Shown: positions 46,602 to 58,126 of the stretch, piece after piece
Layout: every line of letters starts with the position of its first letter
How positions within the stretch are numbered: position 1 is the stretch's first letter
Assembly (NCBI GenBank): GCA_008477525.1
Contig: SPDT01000010.1
Coordinates: 2,294,001 to 2,358,000, forward strand
Reading direction: 5' to 3'
Source of the DNA: Hypomyces perniciosus
Lineage: Eukaryota > Ascomycota > Sordariomycetes > Hypocreales > Hypocreaceae
DNA: 64,000 nt
Made by a program: the position numbers and the translations under genes
Notes under the pieces: generated by a model
The model's database searches: none
Seen by the model: the letters and a program-made list of their open reading frames with translations, nothing else
What the model was told of the DNA's origin: nothing

Positions 46602-48926
46602 CTACCTCTGCCTCTGCTCCATCATCTCGCAGCACAATATCAGGACACGTTGAGCTGCCTCGCCAATGGCCTTGGCAGTCTCATGAGGACCATATCCTTG
46701 AAGCATGGCCCCGATATACGCGTCAGCGCATGATCCCACGAGAAAATCACGCGCCGAATTGGCTCCTCTCGACATCCGGACCCGATACTCCAACACAGTC
46801 ATGGCGCATCGTACCACGTCGCGAAGATGGCGCCAGCTTGCACCAGCCACTGTTGGAAAGACGTTCTCCTCGAGCTCACTGATGAGGTCAAAGCAAAGTG
46901 TTAGGGCTGTTCGCCGTAGAAGCCTGGCGAGAGAGCCCTGCCCGTGAATCCCAAGCATTGCGAGAGCGGCCGTAGTTGCATCACCTCTGGGAATTGTTAG
47001 GGAAATGCTGTCAGTACTGGCTACTGCTTGCATTATTGACGGATCAAGTCCGATTTGGTCCCCTAATGGGTGATACCGGGATAGTAGCAACCCAGAAACC
47101 TCCATGCGCATTTTGCGAGAATAGTAGTATGTCGGGTTGCTTTTGGTGCAATCAGCAAATGTTGAGTGCGGCGCAAGCACAAATGGCCAGGTGAAGACGT
47201 TCAAAACTTTAGTCTGGAAGTCTTTGAGCTTCATCTTCATGGTGTGGATGACCCTCAAGTTGTCACAGTAGGCAGCCCTCAGCTCAGCCGCGAGGCCATG
47301 GCTGTCCTCATAGGACTTGGTTGCGCCTGGAGAATTGACCAGATGTAAAATTCGGAGACGGAGTCGTTGTGTCTGGGCTAGGAGCGCGAGAGGAGTTGAT
47401 CTTGTTAGGTTGTTCTTCATGAGGCTGTCTCTTAATGTCGGCATTGCATCAGCGCTTGCGCTGCTCATATCCTCATCCGCTATGTTCGATGGTGGCTCGC
47501 AGTCATAACTCTCAGGAGATATAGGGGCAGGTAGTCCTTCGTCCAGACAAAACTGTAGTGAGAGCTCAAGCATAGTCGCCCACAGCCGACGGCGCATCTC
47601 AACTTCTGTGGCCGACATGGAGGCATTACAGGTCAACGGGTCCCGATGTAGGCCCATCTGGATAGCCAACCGGGTCAAATCGTGATCTCCAAGAAGCAGA
47701 GAGCCAGCAGGGGCTGTATTGCCAGAGTCCGTATATCGCGCCAGAGCAAGTAGACATACGATCTGTGCCATTTCCAGATCTGCTCGTGAACCAGCCATCA
47801 TTCTTTTAGCGAGCCATTGCTTTACATGTGACAGCCAACCGCTAGCCTGTTCGCGAATCGAAACATTGTTCCGCATTGTCCCCGGGATAGAGTTGCCGGT
47901 GTTGTCCAGGCCGGGACAGACGTAAGAGCCGAGTGCAAGAATGATCATCAACTTGCACAGAAATGGTTCCTCAGCATCCACGGATCGAGGCAACGGTGGG
48001 GTGGCCCAGAAACGCCTATACTCACTCATGAATGTCGGTACATGTAGGATGCGTAGCACCGACTCAAAGGTGTTAGTGTATGCGTCGAGCAGCATGTCGC
48101 ACGTCGCCTGAGGTGGGAGCAGCTTTCGAGGCTCATACGCTGGTAGTCCTATACTCGCAGTCGCAGGCCAGCCGAGAGCCAAGTTTAGTGTCGGCAATTT
48201 TGGTTGACTGTGGCGTTCAAGTTTTGTAAACTTCTCCATCAGAGGCTTCAAATGGTCGTGTTGAGGGTCGTCGTTATGATAGCCGCCAATTCCGTGCATA
48301 AGAAACCGTAAGTTTTCGCACTTGACGACCGAGTCCTGCCAATGGTTCTCACGCTCGCTCGTAGTGTCTTCAATGCTATTTTTGACCTCTGCGTCGAGGT
48401 CTGAGCCTGAAGTTGAAGCCCAGGATGGAAAGTCGCCCCCGTGGACCGGCATCGATCCAAGACCCGTACCCATCGCCTCAGAAAAGGCGACGCTGCTGGC
48501 CTGTGTATTTGATTCGCCACTGAAGCTGGAACCATTTGGTGATCCTGTGGAGGCAGCAGAGCCATGAGAGTCGTGAAGCCCAAAGTAGGTATTGAGCTCG
48601 ATCCCTATATCATCCAGCAGTTTCGTAGGTAATTCCGCAGTGGTCGTGTCCAGCGTATACACGTCCCAGTCCTGCAGGTGGTTGTCTTGAAACGTATGTT
48701 GGTTAAACTTCGATGGGGTGCTACCCAACAGTGAGATGTCCGCTTGCACGATCTGGTGACTGCTCTCGTTCAAAGCCGCAGTGGAGTTGTGGTAGATACA
48801 TCTTGGGTTTGATGATTTGCGACAAGGACCACAAGGGCTGGCACTATCACATCGGACCTTTCGGCGACGGCATTGAGTGCATGCTGTGGCCGGGCGCCGC
48901 CGCTTGTAAGCCGGACCGGGATCCAT
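46602..48926 (-). CDS. Zn2Cys6 transcription factor, putative regulator of block 2
   Basis: A single exon gives 774 residues from the ATG at 48926. An in-frame ATG further upstream at 49103 would add 59 residues without fungal regulator features. The binuclear zinc cluster is at residues 15-43 with CTQCRRRKVRCD, then CGPC and a final Cys, preceded by a basic KRRRP. A Ser/Thr-rich linker follows. The fungal-specific transcription factor domain (PF04082-type) occupies the middle, with CKLMIILALGSYVCPG, the LARYTDSGN stretch and MGLHRDPL. It is the first gene of the block that continues with methyltransferase, P450, OYE, enoyl reductase and PKS, so it is the natural candidate for a pathway activator binding CGG-type half-sites. 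A direct link is inference from position. No frameshift or missing cysteine was seen. Confidence 0.9.
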   Translation of the reverse strand: MDPGPAYKRRRPATACTQCRRRKVRCDSASPCGPCRKSSNPRCIYHNSTAALNESSHQIVQADISLLGSTPSKFNQHTFQDNHLQDWDVYTLDTTTAELPTKLLDDIGIELNTYFGLHDSHGSAASTGSPNGSSFSGESNTQASSVAFSEAMGTGLGSMPVHGGDFPSWASTSGSDLDAEVKNSIEDTTSERENHWQDSVVKCENLRFLMHGIGGYHNDDPQHDHLKPLMEKFTKLERHSQPKLPTLNLALGWPATASIGLPAYEPRKLLPPQATCDMLLDAYTNTFESVLRILHVPTFMSEYRRFWATPPLPRSVDAEEPFLCKLMIILALGSYVCPGLDNTGNSIPGTMRNNVSIREQASGWLSHVKQWLAKRMMAGSRADLEMAQIVCLLALARYTDSGNTAPAGSLLLGDHDLTRLAIQMGLHRDPLTCNASMSATEVEMRRRLWATMLELSLQFCLDEGLPAPISPESYDCEPPSNIADEDMSSASADAMPTLRDSLMKNNLTRSTPLALLAQTQRLRLRILHLVNSPGATKSYEDSHGLAAELRAAYCDNLRVIHTMKMKLKDFQTKVLNVFTWPFVLAPHSTFADCTKSNPTYYYSRKMRMEVSGLLLSRYHPLGDQIGLDPSIMQAVASTDSISLTIPRGDATTAALAMLGIHGQGSLARLLRRTALTLCFDLISELEENVFPTVAGASWRHLRDVVRCAMTVLEYRVRMSRGANSARDFLVGSCADAYIGAMLQGYGPHETAKAIGEAAQRVLILCCEMMEQRQR

Positions 48927-50638
48927 GATCCATGCGGAGACAAATGATGAGCTGTCGATTAAGATGGTGAGTTCTTTTAGCTTCCTAAATGTTTTCTTAT
49001 TAAATACTTGTTGCTGAGGATCTTTGCAAGTTTTCGAAAGACCCTCGGGTAGGTATTGTATGTCCTCATAGTAAGAGTAATGCAAGCACGTATTGCATAC
49101 CACCCGCCAGCGGAAGGCGGAAGCAATGCCCAGAAGATCCTACGGAGCCACCAGCCAATCAGGCAGATCATATGTAAGATTATAGTGTGTATGGAGCGAA
49201 TGGCGGCATGGATTCGCGGCACGGGTCGAGTAGAGAGCGCAAAAAGACCGCGAATCGCTGTGGAAGGGTTTACCTGATGAGATACGAGGTCCAAGTACTT
49301 CGCAGACCACTCTCAGCCTACTCCCTGGACTGGGGAGTAGGTCAACCCCTGATAATTGGTGAGTTTAGTTGATACTTGCCACGTTACATAGCAAGGGTTA
49401 GGAGAGTGCTCTCATAATGGTATAGGTGCCAAGTGCAGGGGTAATTTACTACTACAACCAGCAAGTCAAGGTAGAGATACCCACCACCTCAACAGCATGT
49501 CAGCCCAAGAAAAGAGACAAGGGAACCCTGTCACTATGTAATTGTTAGCAAATTCCGCCAAGGCCAGTTTTACTGCAGCTTCCAACGTTCAGATCCTTGA
49601 CCAGCATAAAAAACAAAATAAAATATTACATATCACGGTGATTTGATATTGTTGTTGCTTCGAAAGCAGATTGATAGCTACACTTTGCAATTCAGGCTGT
49701 TGCGTTGGTGTTGACTATAAAGGGGGCTGATGAGAAGGGGCCAGATACATTTCGGCTTGCTCGCAACTTAGGACTGTTATCGAGTCCGGATAGAGCTGCC
49801 TGATTTGCGATAAGCTAAAGCGCTACGGTTAATGAGATGATGGTTGGACTTTTAGCTCACCACCGAACGTTTCCCCATCTTACTGTCCTTGTGGGCCTTG
49901 ACTACTAGTAGTAGTAGTAATGCCAAGTTCGTCGATCAGGCAGACCAAGTGGACCATGGTAAGGTTGTCAGATCTAACCGTGGACCGTCACCGTGACTAT
50001 TCTCGTATAACTCTCTCTTGAAGCTAGAAAATAGGTAAACGAGGGGCCGAAAAGCGTCCTCATTCGGGATATAGGCAATTGGGTGATGGACAATACAGCC
50101 TTAGCGGAAACACGCGGCAAAGGGGATGATAGCCGAATACGAATAATACGGTAGAGGTGCTTTTGCAATCTTGGTATCATGCCTTGCAAGGCTTCCAGAT
50201 CTTTCTAGTTGAACTCCATGGGTGTAATCCTACGTCGGCATACCAAGTCCGTAAACCCACAGAATGGGTTAGTAATAAAAACAAGCTTATACATAAATGC
50301 CACACCTAGTTCTAATCCTAGTATTAAACCCTGGCTCGAAGAGTTGTGCTGTTTATTAGGTCGCACTACGAATAACTGGGTCAAAGCTTGTTCATAAAAG
50401 CATCGAGACCCTACATTCAACGCTGCCGTCGGGCCGAGTTTGGTCTAGGATCGCTCAATATTGGTTGGAATTGGGGTTAGCAGTCTCGCAGGATCAATAT
50501 ATTTGACAAATCGTTAATCAACAAAAGCACTTAGTCTGAGCTTTCAGCTACTATCAGGGAGTAGTAGTGCGTTCTAGGGTTTCACCTGTCGTGCGCTTTG
50601 ACCGATTTATGCGTCTTGATTTGATCTGTCCTCAGCTA
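48927..50638. other. intergenic region, regulator promoter and methyltransferase 3' flank
   Basis: A 1.7-kb stretch without a supported gene. A short run of agt/agta trinucleotides lies near 49905-49920. Several AT-rich tracts are present. No RNA gene or element ends were recognised. Confidence 0.5.
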
Positions 50639-51716
50639 CTACTTAGTCTTGACACTCTCAATCTTAGCTCCTGGCTTCGTTGCACTTATCGCGACAAATC
50701 TCCAACGCGATCGGCCAACATAGCCGCCTGTGGCGCATATCATGTTGACAAAGTTTTTCTCCTGTCGCAATAACCTGAAGATGTAGTATGGAATAATCAC
50801 CAGCGTATAAAACAGTCGTAGGATTGGCATGATGTTTGGCTGCCAGTCCCGCACCTCCACATTCTCAAATCCAGCCTCCTCGAGAAGTTCTTTGAAGTAG
50901 CCTTCTCTAGCAGCCTCGTTGGTCGGCATGACGGTATACTCGTTCACCATCTTCATCTCCCTAGTTAATCTGTCATTCGGATCATCATATTCGGCAGCAA
51001 TTCGGCGCTCTACTTCCACCATGGCGATCCTGCCCCCGGGCCGAAGGATTCTAAAGAAGCCTGCCATTGCCTTTTTCGGGTCTACAGCATGACCAAAGGC
51101 CTGCATCGTGTACACGCCATCGTATGACCCGCTAGCAATAGGCTCTATGTCGTGATAGTCCATCTTCTCCACTGTCATCATGCCATTTGACAGTCCGGCT
51201 CGCTGGGCAACGCTCCTGGCCTCTTCAATCTGCCAATCGATGATGTCGATGCCCAGTACACGCATGCCATGCTGGGCCATGTAGCGTGTAACATGGCCGA
51301 CACCACATCCTGCGTCTAATATGTGAGAGCCTTCAGGCAGCGCTATGATCTCCAGCAGCTTTTCTTCCATGCTTCATCCTCATGTAGGTCATTAGTGTGT
51401 GATAAGGCAATTGGAAGAAAGTGGGAGATACCGTCGGAGCTTAGAGCCAAGTGGGAAAGGCCAGTATGTATCCTTTTCCCAGTATCCAAAGTGCTGGGTG
51501 CCGCCCATAATAACTTGGTAAACGATGCGTGAATCCCATGATTCATAGTAGGCTCGCAGAGCAGCGTTGTCTGGCATAACGGAGACGTTCGGGTTCTATA
51601 GTTTAGGCAGAAAAAGTGGCTTAGAATAAAGATTGTGCTTAAAGGAGAAGCAACCGGCGTGATCATACGTCTTTTCTAGGTTGCCATACAACACTCCTCA
51701 AACTCGCTACTGACAT
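50639..51716 (-). CDS. UbiE/Erg6-type SAM methyltransferase fold, IccD/IliD-like pericyclase candidate
   Basis: Three exons, 51716-51669, 51595-51432 and 51371-50639, join in phase to 314 residues. The second junction is strongly supported ([11 protein letters not shown]); the first short exon is tentative, and translation could instead start at the Met at 51577. The class I methyltransferase core is intact: motif [15 protein letters not shown], an acidic strand end [22 protein letters not shown] and [14 protein letters not shown] hydrophobic stretch near the C-terminus ([14 protein letters not shown]) recalls membrane-associated sterol C24-methyltransferase relatives. In ilicicolin H biosynthesis a C-methyltransferase-like protein of this kind (IccD/IliD) catalyses an inverse-electron-demand Diels-Alder step and not methyl transfer. 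The surrounding genes match that pathway, which makes a pericyclase role attractive but inferred. Ordinary methylation remains possible. It is divergent from the P450 gene, with 413 bp between them. Confidence 0.85.
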
Positions 51717-52129
51717 TGGCAAATTGATTTCGGCAATTAACCTCAAAGTCAAGTGTCAAACAAGCCTCGTATGTGTCTGTAAGCGCACAGCCTCAGGAGC
51801 TTGTCCATTGCCGTTCTCCACACACACGGAGGTGTTTTCCGAGATCGCCAAAGAATACTCCGCATCAGCGGTATGCAGTGCGGGATTCGGGAAATCCTAC
51901 GAATATTTTACAGACTATGACTGACTACGTCAGCAGGTTGTTCACAGAGCAATAGCAGGCTTTGCAAAAAGAGTTGATAATAGAAGTGTCGTTTGGCATT
52001 TACACCAATCAGTGTGCTACCCTGACACCCAAAGGATAGAGATATTTTCTTGCTGTCTTGATGAACTCTGCCATAAATTCTTATCAACAAAACAAAGCCA
52101 ACCTTGATACATGAGAGTTTGTTTGGGAC
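51717..52129. promoter_or_regulatory. divergent promoter region between methyltransferase and P450 of block 2
   Basis: These 413 bp lie between two genes transcribed away from each other, a layout typical of co-regulated cluster genes. No specific binding palindrome could be assigned with confidence. Confidence 0.6.
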
Positions 52130-53807
52130 ATGATGTTGATCCTCCAACGACTCAACGATGCAGTCGGTTCGCATAGTATTCCGGCGATTGCTATATTCAC
52201 CAGCATCGTTGCTATTCTCGTGAGTCGACTACTGGGTAGCCGAAGCACCAAGGGCAAGGAGTTGGGCTGCAAACCTATAACAAGCGTCTGGCAATGGGAG
52301 CCCTTCTTTGGCTTTGACATGGTCTACAGCCAGCTCAGAGCACTGAAACGCAACTACTACCTTGACTGGCTGAGGAATTTGCATCATGGCAGGCCAAAGA
52401 CCTTTTCGATCAAGTTCATGGGTGTACGGCAGATCTGCACCATTGAAGGCGAGAACCTGAAGGCTATCCAAGCAACCAACTTCCAGGACTTTGGCCTCGA
52501 GCCAATGCGTCGCAAGACCAAAGGTGCCATGCCTTTTGCCGACAAAGGCATCAGCACGACTGACGGCAAAAACTGGGAGTTTGCCCGGTACCTTGTCAAG
52601 CCATTCTTTTACCGGGAAGTTTACGCCAGTATTGATCGAATCAAGCCCTACATTAGCAGTTTCCTCAAGCTTCTGCCTGAAGAGGACGGCGTCACATTCG
52701 ACGTCCAGCCTCTGATTCAGCGTTGGGTAAGTGACCCCACGAAGTGAAGGGTGGTTATTCGGTTAAGCGCACAGAGCTAAGACAGGGGGATATTGTCAAT
52801 CCTATAGTTCCTGGATCTCACTAGCGACTTCATTTTCGGCAAGTCCATGGATTCAATGACGCACCCAGAGCGAGCTAATATCACCTGGACCATGATGACC
52901 GTTCTGCGGGGTGGTCGCTTGCGCATCCAAATGTACAGGTTTCTGTGGGCTTTTAACTGGAATTGGTGGCTGAAGGCTGTGTACGAAGTGCATGATTTCG
53001 TCAACGTGCATATTCGCAGCACTTACGCAGAGATCGAAGAGCGCGAGGACCGCATCAAGAAGGGCCTCCCGGTTGGTCCCGAACGGACTGATTTGCTTTG
53101 GTTCATGGCGACAAATGTGCGGGATGAAGAGGAGCTGCGATCGCAGCTCTGCCTTGTCTTTGTGCCCAACAACGACACCACGTCCATCTTCATCAGCAAC
53201 TGTCTCTGGCACCTTGCCCGCCACCCTGAGACATGGAAGAAGCTCCGCCAAGAAGTTCTCGACCATGGAGACAAGGAAGTGACTTTCGAAACCCTACGGA
53301 ACATGCCGTACATCAACGGAGTGATGAACGAGAGTGAGTGGGCTCATATCTGCGGCTAAGTTAGGCGAAGCTAATGTGGAGAACCCCATAGCCCACCGTC
53401 TCACCCCAAACAATGTCGTGCAAGTCCGGGCTTGTCTTAACGATTCGGTATTGCCTCTCGGGGGCGGTCCGGACGGAAAATCCCCCATGTATGTCAACAA
53501 GGGAGACCTTGTATCGGTGACTAAAACAGTCATGTATCGGGACCCAGATGTCTGGGGTAAAGATGTGGACGACTTTCGGCCCGAGCGCTTCTTTGGAATG
53601 CGCGGAACTTGGAACTTTCTTCCGTTTGGTGGAGGTCCCCGGAGATGTCCAGCACAGATGATGGTGCAGACTGAAGCAGCGTATATGTTGTTTCGCATGG
53701 CTCAGTCGTATGAGCGGATTGAGGCCCGTGACCCGGAATCGTACAAGGCTGTGATGCGAATTGGGCCGTCTAATAAGAATGGCGTTAAGATTGCTTTGTA
53801 TAAATGA
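52130..53807 (+). CDS. cytochrome P450, TenA/IliC-like ring-expansion candidate
   Basis: Three exons, 52130-52726, 52808-53333 and 53392-53807, join in phase to 512 residues. An N-terminal anchor helix is followed by a basic segment. The I-helix motif is VPNNDTTS, the K-helix ExxR is ETHR (formed across the second intron), the PERF segment is FRPERFF and the haem loop is [11 protein letters not shown] with the cysteine ligand. The overall style resembles the CYP52-like P450s that convert tetramic acids to 2-pyridones (TenA, ApdE, IccC/IliC) in PKS-NRPS pathways. With a neighbouring trans-ER, PKS, OYE and pericyclase candidate, oxidative ring expansion of a Tyr- or Phe-derived tetramic acid is the best hypothesis. 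Another hydroxylation cannot be excluded. All catalytic residues are present. The I-helix has PNN where many P450s have AG-D, which may be a subfamily feature. Confidence 0.9.
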
Positions 53808-54709
53808 GCTAGGTAGGGGTATGGCAGGGGTTGTAGATACTAGTACTCGTAGTCTTCATTCCTTTCATTCATACAAATCTACACCATGTACTCCATACTA
53901 GGTACTCCGTATAATCCCTGATACAAACGAATAAGGTCCACGTTTTTTTCGGTAATACTATAGTCTCCGTGTCGGGAGACAATAACGACAATAGACGCCA
54001 CACGTGGTATGGAAAAGTCAGTCCTGGTCAACACGCGGCTAGGACTTCGTACTATGTAGGGAGGGTAGCAATACAGTTTCCCCCCCCCTTGCTTGCACAG
54101 AAACAAAGCTGGCTCTCATCTTATGCACGGCGGGCAAAGCAGTAGTAGTCTTTCATGTTCGTCCTAACGGTTATGATAAATATTAATTAACTTTTACGTA
54201 ACATTACGGAAATCATTTCTCAGTTATGACATCTGCGTGGGTCTGTGTCGAAACCGCTTCTGGACGGCTGAAATGTTCGGGAGATCGACCATGTTGGCTG
54301 CCTCTGACCAATTGCTCCTAATACGGCTAGCAGCCGTCTAGCTTATCGGAATAGTCTATGTCAATCTCGGAATATTCCGTTATATGCCATGCAAGGTTCA
54401 AGGAGAGCCCGAACACTATCTCCATATATTACCCCTGACACATAATAAGACTGCAGCTCTTGCAGAAAAGGATCAGGGCTAACAACTAGCCTTACAAAAG
54501 CGTACTCACGGCATGCGTAATGCCGCATCACATATCCCGAACAGCTTCCATTTAGAGACGTACCATATTCATGGACGGCCATTTGGGAAGCCACATAAGT
54601 AGATCACCTACCATATTCGTACAAAGGAGTTGCAACAAGTGGAACGTAAATCTCACCTGAATTATTGTTGGAGTTTTTGGTCCTGCCATCGACAGAACAC
54701 AAAGTTACG
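53808..54709. other. intergenic region, P450 3' flank and OYE promoter
   Basis: About 900 bp hold the promoter of the OYE gene. A run of nine C residues lies near 54080, and AT-rich sequence lies near 54175-54200. No gene was found. An earlier in-frame ATG for the OYE gene at 54665 is possible but less likely. Confidence 0.55.
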
Positions 54710-56134
54710 ATGGCGGACTTACACATTGCCCGACCGATAACGCTCAGATGTGGGCTCACGCTGCCCAACCGGCTAGTCAAAGCCTCAATGTCTGAAGGCA
54801 TTTCCACCCGGAGAATGCTTCCCGATGAAAGATTCCGCAACATTTACCGTCACTGGGCTGAGGGTGGTTGGGGCATGGTCGTCACAGGTACCCACAGCAA
54901 GCATGGATTCAATAAGCCGGACTATCTGACACTATCATACGATCAACAGGCAATGTTCAAGTCGACGACAGATACCTGGGCACAGCCAATGATTTAGCAG
55001 TCGATTCCTCTCTAAGCGACGACGAAATCATACGGTCATGGAAGGCCTGGGCAGATGTGTGCAGCAAAGAAGGTACCCCAACACTCATGCAACTCAACCA
55101 TCCTGGGCGACAATGTCCCATAGGCGCTGGTAAGCACGGGTTCTTCGGTAAAAATGTCGCACCGAGTGCCCTTGGGCTTGACATGGGCAAGGGCATCATT
55201 GCTAAGACAGTCTCTGCGCTTGTATTTGGCACCGCGCGTAAGCTGATTGTGTCAGAGATCGATGATATCATCAAGAAATTCGTGCGGGCAGCGCGACTCG
55301 CGTTCCAAAGTGGCTTCGCTGGCATTGAACTTCATGGTGCCCATGGATATCTGATAGATCTGTTTCTTTGCCCAAGAACAAATCAGCGGTCAGATGCATA
55401 TGGAGGCACGCCAGAAAAGAGAGCCAAGTTTCTGGTAGATATCATCAAGGGCATTAGGGCGGAAGTGCCGTCTCGTTTTTGTGTGGGGATCGTCTTAAAC
55501 TCAGTCCATATCCAGTGCCAAACTGATTTCGAGGACCGGATCAAGCAGCTGGAGTTAATTACAAGTGCTGGAGTGGACTTCATACACATCAGTGGTGGCA
55601 CATTTGAGAACCCAACTGTAAGTATCAATGTCCTATATATATCTGCTACGCGCATCAATTGACAGAGGTTATCTCACAGATGTTTCTAGGCCCCGAAAAG
55701 TCTGAAAAGTCTGGCCAAGGAGACCAGACAAAAACGAATGAGGCCTTCTTTATTGACTTTGCTAGGGCAGTCAGGCCTCGCTTCCCAGATATCCCATTCA
55801 TCGTGACAGGTGGATTTCGGACGCGCGAGATCATAGAGGGAGCTGTGGCTGATGGAGAATGTGATATTGTTGGTCTTGTTCGACCAGCTGCGGTAAATCC
55901 TCTCCTCCCGAAGACGGTTATCTTCAATCGCGAAGTTAGCGATCAAAATGCAACACTCTATTCACCAAAGATCGAAGCGCCATGGATCGTTAAGCAGATG
56001 GGTATCACGGCTCTTAACGTCCACATGGATAATGTAAGTGCTTATACGCTGAGGTCTAATAGTAAAAGGACACGCTGACATTAAGCAAGGCATGGTATCT
56101 TGGGCATGTGGAGAACATGTCAAAGGCAAAATAG
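54710..56134 (+). CDS. old yellow enzyme (FMN oxidoreductase) homologue, IccE/IliE-like epimerase candidate
   Basis: Four exons, 54710-54887, 54950-55617, 55680-56033 and 56090-56134, join in phase to 414 residues. The first junction restores the family segment [18 protein letters not shown]-barrel OYE/NADH:flavin oxidoreductase is clear from [40 protein letters not shown] with the His/His/Tyr set, [11 protein letters not shown] and [11 protein letters not shown]. One departure stands out: the strand usually reading GIKLNS or G(I/V)RLSP, whose basic residue contacts the flavin N1 region, reads GIVLNS (Val codon 55492-55494). In the ilicicolin H pathway an OYE homologue (IccE/IliE) epimerises the product without net redox change. 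The gene set here, and a site change that could weaken flavin reduction, fit such a role, but this is inference. It is convergent with the enoyl reductase gene. Confidence 0.88.
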
Positions 56135-56968
56135 AACGCAATAAGCAGCCAAGAAAGTGAGAGGCAGAAATAACAGACTAGGTATAATGTCTGGTGCAAT
56201 TGGTCTACCGTAATACATTGCCTATCAGCTACCATTATTGAGGCGTACACTTCAATGCCGAAGGTAATTTAATTATCTTGTTGGCCTTATCAATATCCAC
56301 AACCATATTTTTGCACTGTTTCCTGATAGTAAAAATTATTAATCCCGGTTGATCACCGATATGGCAAGTCTCGTTCCAAGTAAAGTTATCTGCTAATTCA
56401 ATCCTTAATTCTTAGCACATCATAGTTCGATAACCAAGCACTTGGCTTTCCTTTATTGTCGAAATCCCTCATTATGCTGTTCTTTATCGCCGAAACTCTC
56501 CACTATGCTTAACAAGTAGTTCTCGCTAGGGTAGTTCGTATATGTAACAGTTCTCGAGGTAGGAAACAAAAAAAGCGTTCTCAACCGCACCGATGGTTGG
56601 AGTAGATAATCGTATACTACAAGAATTGACAATCTGATACCGTCAGGGGCACAGCTTTGTTGGATGCCATGACAATCCTACATCAGTCGTGTGTCGGACG
56701 ATTGCATCTATTTCCTCTTTAGGCAACTCCCTCCTCCTTACAGCCCGCTAGATAAGATGGTCCACCTGTCAAATTGAAAGCTCTTGGCTTAACAAGGGTT
56801 GAAGTAGGCCGACATAATCAGTTCTGCTTTTGTCCCAAATCTCAAGAACACACTACAGTAGACAAGCCCGGTTTTCCTGATTATTGATCGTATTCAGTAG
56901 CTCTGCTCCAAAATCTGACACTGTTTTGCAATCGCAGATAATCTACTCTGTATGCTTCAGGTAATCTA
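56135..56968. other. convergent intergenic region with a short degenerate tandem repeat
   Basis: This 0.8-kb stretch separates the 3' ends of the OYE and enoyl reductase genes. It holds an imperfect two-copy tandem repeat (56451-56510). No gene was found. Confidence 0.55.
56451..56510. repeat. imperfect tandem repeat, 2 x ~30 bp
   Basis: 56451-56481 and 56482-56510 share ctttat, cgaaa, the ctc blocks and tatgct in the same order, with about six differences and a 2-nt length change. Likely a local duplication in non-coding DNA. Confidence 0.6.
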
Positions 56969-58126
56969 TCATGCAACCAGACTCACCGGTTCACTATCGA
57001 CAACAGTATATACCAATCTCTTCCCCTTAATTTGGCCTCTCCGTACCTCCTCCATTCCCTCAGGCACCGCCGACAACCCTCCCCCCCTTTTCTCTATCGG
57101 ATGTGGTTGGATACGACCCTCGTCCACCAGTCTTTGGGCAACGATATACCACAACTCGGCGTACTTGAGATCATGTGGACGGGGCTCCAGGTCATACGGA
57201 GGTGTCCATCGGATGGCCTTGCCGAATTGTGTCGGTGTGCAAACCCACTCAGGCACGACGCTGCGGCGAGTATGACCACGGACTGGGAAAGCATCTAGTG
57301 CTACATAGCGTCCGCCTGCAGACCCCAGGGCTTCGTAGCATATACCCATCGATGCTGTATCTGTGATACAGTCTAGTGCGAATCCGAGAGAATCCCCCGT
57401 GTGTTCACGGATATCGGTACCGCATGTTGGGGACTTGTAGTCGAACCAGGCTTCTGCCCCGAGGTGCATGACATGCGTAACTGAACTGGAAGAGCAGGTC
57501 GTGATGACTGGGATTCCTGCTTCCTTGAGTACTTGGATAGCCATTGCACCTGTCGCTGTTCCTCCGCCATACACTAAAACTGTAGGTTTCTTGTCCGCTT
57601 CATCTTGGCCAGATATTGACCCGAGGTCTGAAATTGACGGCAAGGGAAGGGCAAGATAGTTGAATAGTGACAACCCAACTGTGGCTAGTGCGGCTCCAAT
57701 AGTTGAAGCCGTTGCAAAGTCCATGTCCTCGGGTATATGCCAGACGAGACGCGCAGGAACGGCGACATAGTCAGCGAATGCACCGTTGTGGAGGCGGAGG
57801 GGATCATTTCCGAAGACACCGCCAAATACACGATCGCCAACTTTGACAGGTCTCATCTTGTTGTTGGATCGCCAGGCATCGGCCTCGACGTCGGATCCCA
57901 GAGCAGCAACAACGCCTGAGAAGTCGGTTCCGCTAGTCGCACCAGGCTGTGGTGACATGTCTGCTGCTTTGCCGTCCACATGGTTGATAGAGACGCAAAT
58001 AACGCGAACAAGGATGTCTGATGGCTCTGTGTTCGGTAATGGTGAGTCTGGAAACACAGAAACCGCATTGGGTCCAGTAATCTTGAGAGCTCTTTGCGTA
58101 TCTGGAAGAGAATTTGGGACCAGCAT
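56969..58126 (-). CDS. trans-acting enoyl reductase for PKS (LovC/TenC/IccB-like)
   Basis: A single exon gives 385 residues from the ATG at 58126. An upstream in-frame ATG at 58258 would add a non-conserved 44-residue leader. The medium-chain reductase fold is visible: LVRVICVSINHVDGKAADM, the SGTDFSG turn, GDRVFGGVFGND, the nucleotide-binding YGGGTATGAMAIQ, FDYKSPTCGTDIR and LDCITDTASM. No catalytic zinc ligands are apparent, as in LovC. Such enzymes dock with iterative PKSs whose own ER domain is dead and reduce chosen enoyl intermediates, which sets chain saturation and the Diels-Alder-ready polyene. It lies divergently 838 bp from the second PKS and should act with it. The first PKS-NRPS has no closer candidate partner in the window. 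Confidence 0.93.
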   Translation of the reverse strand: MLVPNSLPDTQRALKITGPNAVSVFPDSPLPNTEPSDILVRVICVSINHVDGKAADMSPQPGATSGTDFSGVVAALGSDVEADAWRSNNKMRPVKVGDRVFGGVFGNDPLRLHNGAFADYVAVPARLVWHIPEDMDFATASTIGAALATVGLSLFNYLALPLPSISDLGSISGQDEADKKPTVLVYGGGTATGAMAIQVLKEAGIPVITTCSSSSVTHVMHLGAEAWFDYKSPTCGTDIREHTGDSLGFALDCITDTASMGICYEALGSAGGRYVALDAFPVRGHTRRSVVPEWVCTPTQFGKAIRWTPPYDLEPRPHDLKYAELWYIVAQRLVDEGRIQPHPIEKRGGGLSAVPEGMEEVRRGQIKGKRLVYTVVDSEPVSLVA

